From Earliella scabrosa (Eukaryota > Basidiomycota > Agaricomycetes > Polyporales > Polyporaceae), in assembly GCA_022605405.1 (NCBI GenBank), contig JABYQQ010000009.1, forward strand, positions 434,001-498,000: 64,000 bases of DNA. The letters run 5' to 3'. Below are positions 58,747 through 64,000 of this stretch, one piece after another; within the stretch, counting starts at the first letter, position 1; each line of letters opens with the position of its first letter. A program made the position numbers and the translations under genes. Under the pieces are notes generated by a model that saw only the letters and a program-made list of their open reading frames with translations, did not search any database and was not told where the DNA came from.

Positions 58747-59094
58747 TAGTTTCACGACGTGGGCGAGCGGTGAGCCCCGGTACTACATAGTCCCTACGGA
58801 CCTTCCATAGCATTGAACGCACCCTCGGCAGTACCAATGGGATTTTGTTGGAGACCAGATAGCTTCTCATTGAATCGCTGTCTCTTGCACACGTAGGTGA
58901 ACGCCCTTTCTTGTCAGCGGACGAACCTATCCACACTGATAGCCCGCAATAGGGCGGGCCATTCGTGGTTCAACAGCCCAGTGTGGCGGCTCGAGAACGC
59001 AACCGCTACCATGGCCGAAGAAAAGGATGAAGGGAAGGCTGGAGGAACGTGCCATTACCATGTCTAGTACGATAAGTAGACCATCTCCCCCACT
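58747..59094. other. Convergent intergenic region
   Basis: Lies between the 3' ends of SDHAF1 and the uL29m gene. No gene seen. Confidence 0.5.
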
Positions 59095-60015
59095 CTACAG
59101 CTTCTCCACCTGGGGCTCTGGCACAGTCTCGAACAATGCCTGCGCAGCGACGTCCTCTGTGCTCGGCCCACGTCTCCTCGCGTTCTCCGCCTTCCTGGCC
59201 TCCTCCGCGGCTCGGGCTTCCTCTTGCGCGCGGGCAGAATCCTCCGCTTCCAACAGCTTTTCTCGCTCCTCGTCGTAGATCTTCATCGCGCCCTCGTATG
59301 CGAGCCGCCGCTCATTGATGACATACTTGATACGTGCCATCGTTTTTCGGCACTGTGAGACTGTGCGTCAGCATCCGAGGAGAAGGTACATGACGAGATG
59401 CGGGGCGGGGAGATTGGGAAGTAACACGGTGATTTGACTCTTGCATGCATGGGGTAGAATAGCGCGAAGGATTGAGAGATGGTCACGTACTCGGAACGAC
59501 TTCGCCCACAGGCCCAGTGTCTGCTCGTTGGCCCCGAGCCTCCGCGCCTCCGCCTGCTGAGTTGCCAGCAGGTTGCGTTCCCGCAGGACTACATACCATA
59601 GCGTATGTAGGTCCTTGAAGCTCTTCCTCCTGAGCTCTGCCGCAGTCCATGCCCGACCTGCGGCACATCACAACGACGTAACACAGCGACTGAGTGCAAC
59701 ATTCGGCGACATATATGGATGGGACGTACCACTCTTGTCTGACACAACATCCGAAGGCTCAACGGTTTCATATCTCACATTGCCTTCCTTCTCTTTCCTC
59801 CGAAAGAACGCGTAGAGTCCATGGTTCGGGTTGACCTGGATGCCCAGGTGAGGGCGTAACGCGCCCTCCTTTGCTGTTACGGTTGAGCTTGAGCTTGCAT
59901 CCGCAGGCGGGCTACCAGCAGCAGTAAGGGAGGGAACATGTGTCGCCAGTCGACGCGAGTGCAGAGAGAGTGCGCCGACCGACCGCGCTGAACGAGAAGA
60001 CAACGCAGGGAGCAT
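59095..60015 (-). CDS. MRPL47: Mitochondrial ribosomal protein uL29m (MRPL47)
   Basis: Large-subunit mitoribosome protein near the exit tunnel. From the ATG at 60015, a Ser/Arg-rich presequence ([20 protein letters not shown]) is followed by [20 protein letters not shown]. The L29-type core follows in later exons: [48 protein letters not shown] and [21 protein letters not shown] long charged coiled tail ([20 protein letters not shown]) ends with the stop at 59095. The LxxL-W-Y-VLRERN motif is characteristic. Two introns visible. Confidence 0.92.
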
Positions 60016-60227
60016 TTTGGGGACGCTGCAGAGAACCGGCTGGCAGGGAGAGGGAGAGATTTTGGCGTCTACGGTAGTCGCGGGCGTGTCACAGTCGCAT
60101 CACAGAGACCTTGTCACGCTAGAGGTACGAGAAGTATAGCATAAGATTACAAGGGTACAGTACAATGCACAGTAAGTCGTCACAAGATAGTAGCATAAGA
60201 CGGGTCGCCGAGACTAGGACTACAGCA

Positions 60228-61516
60228 TTACTCAATGAGTTCGTCATCATCGCTATCGTGCTCTCTTGCACGTTCCCGTCGTGCTGCTTCTTTCGCCCGT
60301 TTGGCAAGATCCTTGTCTTCGTAGAGGTCGGACATGGAGATATCTGCATGACATCCACTTGCGGGGCATGATTTCGTACGAGTTGGGTGCCCACCCAAGT
60401 ATTCTCGTATTGCCGTCTTCGAGAAGGAGTGTCCACATACTTTCCTGTGATTCATAGATTGACGTCAGTGTATCCACAATACAATCATCAGGGTGCGCGC
60501 ACGATGTCAATGGCTCTTCGAGATGCGTGAGGGAAAGCGGACACTTGTAGTCCTGAGTGACACCTCCGATTTGAACGTCATCATCGTCATCACTGACGTC
60601 CCCGTCCTCTGTGTTGAACATGAGCAGCTGTCGTATCAAAGCGGCAGATCCACGGACCTCGGGGGATCAGATCAATAACAGGTGGCATCGCAGTCTCAGG
60701 ATGGTGCACTTCCTGGAGGACTATGAGATAATGACAAGCATCCGGTCGTGATCACTCACATAGATGGCTTGCTTGAACTTCTGGTACGGATCGCTCTTTG
60801 CATACTTCTGACGCGACGTCTTCGACTTGTATTCTGATACCTTCTCTTCTACGTCCTTCGTGTACACGTCGGTGACTCCGGCCTGAATGGACGACACTGA
60901 GTACAACCATGTACACTCAGTTCACGTAACGAACGCACAATCTTGTCGCCGCGCGATAGCTTTTGATATATGTCATCAAGAGCTTGTTCGTGCATAACGA
61001 GCTCTTGCTCAGTGTCGAGCAGCTCGCGCATGAGTGCGTCGATGGTGGCCAAAGCCTGTATAAACCACCCTCAGCAATGGTCCTGAAGCAGCTGTGCGTC
61101 TTGCATACCTTCTCGCCTTTCTCGCCCTCCGTGAACTCGGCAACGGATGCAGCAACCTCCCTGACGAAGGTGTAGCTGGGCATATGCAGCTTCTCGCGCA
61201 AGGTGGCCCAATCGCTTGCGATGCCGCGCACCTTCTGTGCTTGGTTCCTGTCCAGGGGCTGGTCACTGATTTCGGGGATGGGCACGTCTTCCTCTTCCTC
61301 CTCAGCAGCCTCGCCGTCAGAGTCGTCCTGTTGCGCACGTTTCTTCTTGTCCTTCTTCCCCTTCTTGGAACGGCGCGGCTGCTCCTCTTCCTCGTCCATC
61401 TCTACGTCCTCCTCCTGTTGTCGGGGCTTCGCCTGGCTGGGGCCGTCCTCCTCGATGTCTGACGAGGGCGCCCTGCGGTGACGGTTCTTTGAACGAGACG
61501 AGCTAGCGGCAGGCAT
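60228..61516 (-). CDS. SMC5/6-complex SUMO ligase Nse2/Mms21-like (SP-RING)
   Basis: Predicted E3 SUMO ligase of the Smc5/6 complex, acting in DNA repair and replication-fork stability. From the ATG at 61516: an N-terminal acidic/basic low-complexity region (EEEEQPRRSKKGKKDKKKRA), then a helical region (SYTFVREVAASVAEFTEGEK, LMRELLDTEQELVMHEQALD, YQKLSRGDKI) matching the Nse2 helices that contact Smc5. A conserved KYAKSDPYQKFKQAIY segment follows. The SP-RING (zf-MIZ) at the C terminus reads DYKCPLSLTHLEEPLTSCA, GHSFSKTAIREYL, CPASGCHADISMSDLYEDKD. TAA at 60228. The SP-RING Cys/His pattern is complete when the exons are joined. Confidence 0.85.
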
Positions 61517-61577
61517 GGTCGGGTGGCAAGCGAGACAACGACGCGATTGTCGCGGTAGGTCGCGGTCCGAAGGAAAG

Positions 61578-61583
61578 ACGCGT
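61578..61583. promoter_or_regulatory. MCB box (ACGCGT) in divergent promoter
   Basis: ACGCGT lies 62 bases upstream of the Nse2-like ATG and about 117 bases upstream of the uS12m ATG. MCB boxes bind the MBF cell-cycle factor in yeasts; here this is inference. Confidence 0.4.
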
Positions 61584-61642
61584 CTGAACGCGACTAAGCG
61601 CGGGTGTGACATGTTTAGGGCCGGTCTCACCGCGACTCTGCG

Positions 61643-61652
61643 TTTTGGCGCC
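61643..61652. promoter_or_regulatory. E2F-like site (TTTTGGCGCC)
   Basis: Fits the TTTSGCGC consensus and lies in the same 183-base divergent promoter as the MCB box. Confidence 0.35.
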
Positions 61653-61699
61653 CTTCACTTGACGTTCGCTCACAGCTCAAGCTCATCGCAGCGGACAGC

Positions 61700-62339
61700 A
61701 TGCTCTCCGCCTTCCGTCTGGCGACGCATGCATCCAGGCCATGGTCAACCTACTCGCTCCTGCAGAGGGCCGCTGCCCCTAGTCTCGCTCGTGCAGCCCT
61801 TCCCATCCCTCCCTCTCTTCTTGCACGCTCATTCCACCCGACAATACCCGCGGCCACCACCCTGAACCAGGCAACACGCCGGAAACCAAAGAAGAAGGCA
61901 CGGGCATCAAAGTCCCCACTTCTGGAGGGCAACACCCAGAAGAAGGGTGTCGTGGCCCAGGTGTTCATTGCGAAGCCGAAGAAACCCAACTCCGCTAAGC
62001 GGAAAGTCGCGAAGGTGAAGCTGTCGACTGGCAAGACGGTGCAGGCGTATGTTCCGGGAGAGGGGCACAATCTGCAGGATCACAGTGTCGTGCTCATTAG
62101 GGGTGGACGTACGCAGGATCTTCCTGGTGTTCGGTAAGTCTTACAATGCCGTCACGTCAGTGCACGCTTTCATCGTGTAAGGCCTGCAGGTACAAGGTAG
62201 TGCGCGGGACGCTAGACTTTAGCGGCGTGGTTGGCAGAGTAACTGCACGAAGCAAGTACGGAGGTATGTCGCGCTCGCTATAGTTCCCTGAGACTGTCAT
62301 GGCTCACTCCTACCGCTAGCGAAACGACCCAAGCAGTAA
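61700..62339 (+). CDS. MRPS12: Mitochondrial ribosomal protein uS12m
   Basis: Small-subunit decoding-centre protein. From the ATG at 61700: presequence [20 protein letters not shown], then the uS12 core with [80 protein letters not shown] and [13 protein letters not shown]. Two introns split the C terminus: one after LPGVR near 62133, and one after KYGG near 62260. The last exon gives AKRPKQ and TAA at 62337-62339. All conserved loops, including PNSA and the GGR-x-x-DLPG loop, are intact. Confidence 0.95.
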
Positions 62340-62605
62340 TTAATGGTCACTGTGTTGCTGGCAAATGACATGGGACCGTCCGTTCTCCGTTTACCATTGC
62401 TGTCGGCGTACCGTACTTTGCACCAGTATATTACTCCCATCATTACTATAGAAGATCATGCAGCTCATCATGAAGGGTCGTGAAGGGTATGTCGGGTATA
62501 TGAAGCAACCTCCAGAGGGGATCAAGGTAAAGAAAGCCGTCCGTAGTCCGCGATTAAATGTTGCACGAAATGACGCACTAATGGAACCAGGGGTAAAAAG
62601 TTCCC
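62340..62605. other. Convergent intergenic region
   Basis: 3' flanks of uS12m and of the PH-domain gene. No gene. Confidence 0.5.
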
Positions 62606-64000
62606 TCAGGTCTTCAGCAGCTCGCCCGCTTGCCTAACAGCCTCCTCCCTCTCCTTCGACGCCCTCACTGTCTTCTCGATCTCCACATTGATCGCCCACA
62701 CCCAGGAATCCCTCTCCAGTTTGCTCCTCGTGCGAAACACCAATGCCTTCCGCTTCGCCTTCAACGACGGGATATCCGCCCCGCTATTGTTCCTCCTCGC
62801 TCCGGTTGCGCCGCCACGTATGTTCCGGTACCAGATGATGAAGAGCGTGTCCTCCTCACCGTCGTCGGTCTCTAGCCCGTCTTGGTACCGCCGTGCGACA
62901 GGCGGGGCGTTCGCGTCGTACTGGCCTTCGGGCAGGTACTGCGCGGCGAAGTAGCCTGAGCAGACGTACGCGTCGAGCAAGTTGATGACCTTGCTCTTGT
63001 GGTGGTGCAGCGAGCTTTTTCCGGTGATGTGATACTGCACTAGGTGACCCGAGACAAGCACAAGCTGCGTATGCCTAGACAATTGCCAATGAGGATCGTA
63101 AGCCATACCGAAGGCTACGCTACATGAGAGGACCGACTCACTTGTATTGGCCCCACCACCCCTTGCGGCCGTACAGTCGACCACACTTGAGCATGGCGCG
63201 ACATCCGTCCAGGACGCACCAGTTGTAGAAGAACGTCAGGTCCGGCAGCGACGCGTCGCGGTCCGGAGGGGGCTCCGCAGGCATATCGTCGTGCGGATGT
63301 TCCTCGCGGAGACGCTGCGGTGTGATGCGCTCGCGCCCCGTGCTGAAATGCGCAACGTCCATTTCGAGGCGGGCATCGACCTGGTGCCGTTTCTTCCAGT
63401 ACGAGATCAGAGGGCGTAGGCGTTCAATCCACTCGAGAGCAGCTGCGCAGGAATATGCCTGTAGGTGGAATCAAATAAGATGGTGGTCGGTGTTGAAGGA
63501 GGTTGGGAAGACGGAGGCCCACCTCAAACCTGACCACCCTTCCAGACGTCAGCAGCAGTTCAAACGACCGCCGCATCCGGAGATGTCCCTTGTCCTTCGC
63601 ATTTGCCATACCCGTCTCTCCGCCAGTGTCTTCATCGTCACTGTCACTCCGCTCGAGTTGAGTCCAGAAACTCTCCGAGTCTTCCCAATCTGTCAGCGCG
63701 CTGAGGTTCACCTGTTCCCTCTGCGGTGGGAGCAGCTGGAACGCACGCCGAACCGCAACAATGCTGCGCAGATCCGACATACCGATCGCCTCCATAATCT
63801 GCAGCTGTCCGCGGCGCACCTCCGACTTGCGGCGGGTGTCTTCGGACGCCGACGGAGTGGCGGGGCTGAACGCAGACTGAGCGGTAGCGGAGTCATTGAC
63901 TGGTGCCCCAGGTGGTGGAGGTGGATGAGCGTGAGCAGGTGTGAGCGTGCAGAGGTATCCGTCGTGCGTCGCCAGGTATACGGACTGCTTCAGCTGCGAA
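62606..64000 (-). CDS. PH-domain protein, Spo71-like, partial at window end
   Basis: C-terminal part of a larger protein whose 5' end lies beyond the window. From the edge inward: QADAVYLATHDGYLCTLTPA (first PH-like strand set), RQLQIMEAIGMSDLRSIVAV, FWTQLERSDSDDEDTGGETG, MRRSFELLLTSGRVVRFE, and after an intron AAALEWIERLRPLISYWKKR, the end of a first PH domain. DLTFFYNWCVLDGCRAMLKC and GRLYGRKGWWGQYK follow. A second PH domain reads LVLVSGHLVQYHITGKSSLH, VINLLDAYVCSGYFAAQYL, and KALVFRTRSKLERDSWVWAI with the C-terminal helix INVEIEKTVRASKEREEAVR. Stop at 62606 (TGA). Two PH domains in tandem with this linker resemble yeast Spo71, a sporulation membrane protein. That name is inference; the PH domains are clear. 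Confidence 0.72.

Overview
The window looks like a GC-rich basidiomycete (Agaricomycete-type) nuclear contig. Genes are dense and on both strands, are split by many short introns of about 50-70 bp with GT...AG ends, and lack bacterial-style operons. Gene content points the same way: Zn2Cys6 regulators, an alternative oxidase, alpha-type protein kinase, class-3 lipase, a Ral2-like kelch/BTB protein and nuclear genes for mitochondrial ribosomal proteins. The species cannot be named from the sequence alone.

Layout. 0.5-1.8 kb: secreted class-3 lipase (-). 2.8-4.7 kb: a non-autonomous DNA transposon with 69-bp perfect terminal inverted repeats (TIRs) and a 6-bp target duplication. 4.7-8.7 kb: long stretch with no gene I can support. 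8.75-12.8 kb: Zn2Cys6 transcription factor (+). 13.6-15.7 kb: CHFR-like RING ubiquitin ligase (+). 16.4-21.2 kb: kelch/BTB protein with a long disordered tail (-). 23.3-34.1 kb: a 10.8-kb autonomous-looking transposon with 107-bp TIRs that differ at one base and a 6-bp target duplication. It carries an integrase-like (D,D,E) transposase, a roughly 600-residue protein of unknown function, an alpha-type protein kinase and an array of alternating inverted repeats. 35.2-36.1 kb: pyridoxamine phosphate oxidase. 36.6-39.8 kb: second Zn2Cys6 factor (-). 40.05-40.6 kb: small likely mitochondrial protein. 43.4-45.2 kb: alternative oxidase. 46-46.6 kb: decayed glutathione transferase. 47.1-48.8 kb: 2-oxoglutarate/Fe(II) oxygenase. 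49.5-51.4 kb: cytosine-deaminase-like amidohydrolase (-). 51.9-56.1 kb: two conserved proteins of unknown function (-). 56.6-62.3 kb: a run of organelle and genome-maintenance genes (NDUFAF6-like, SDHAF1, uL29m/MRPL47, Nse2-like SUMO ligase, uS12m). 62.6 kb to the end: a PH-domain, Spo71-like protein cut by the window edge.

The most interesting system is the pair of related transposons. The first 48 bases of their termini are identical, both begin with TAC, and both are flanked by perfect 6-bp duplications (gggttg; caggcg). Together with a retroviral-integrase-like transposase this fits the eukaryotic IS3EU type as I recall it. The large copy also carries an alpha-kinase gene, which makes it a candidate cargo-carrying element. 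Its ends are almost identical, so it probably inserted recently.

The right end of the window links respiration genes. A complex I assembly factor and a complex II assembly factor are transcribed divergently from one short interval that contains a perfect 16-bp palindrome and a TGACGCGTCA site. The Nse2-like ligase and uS12m share a second divergent promoter with MCB and E2F-like motifs.
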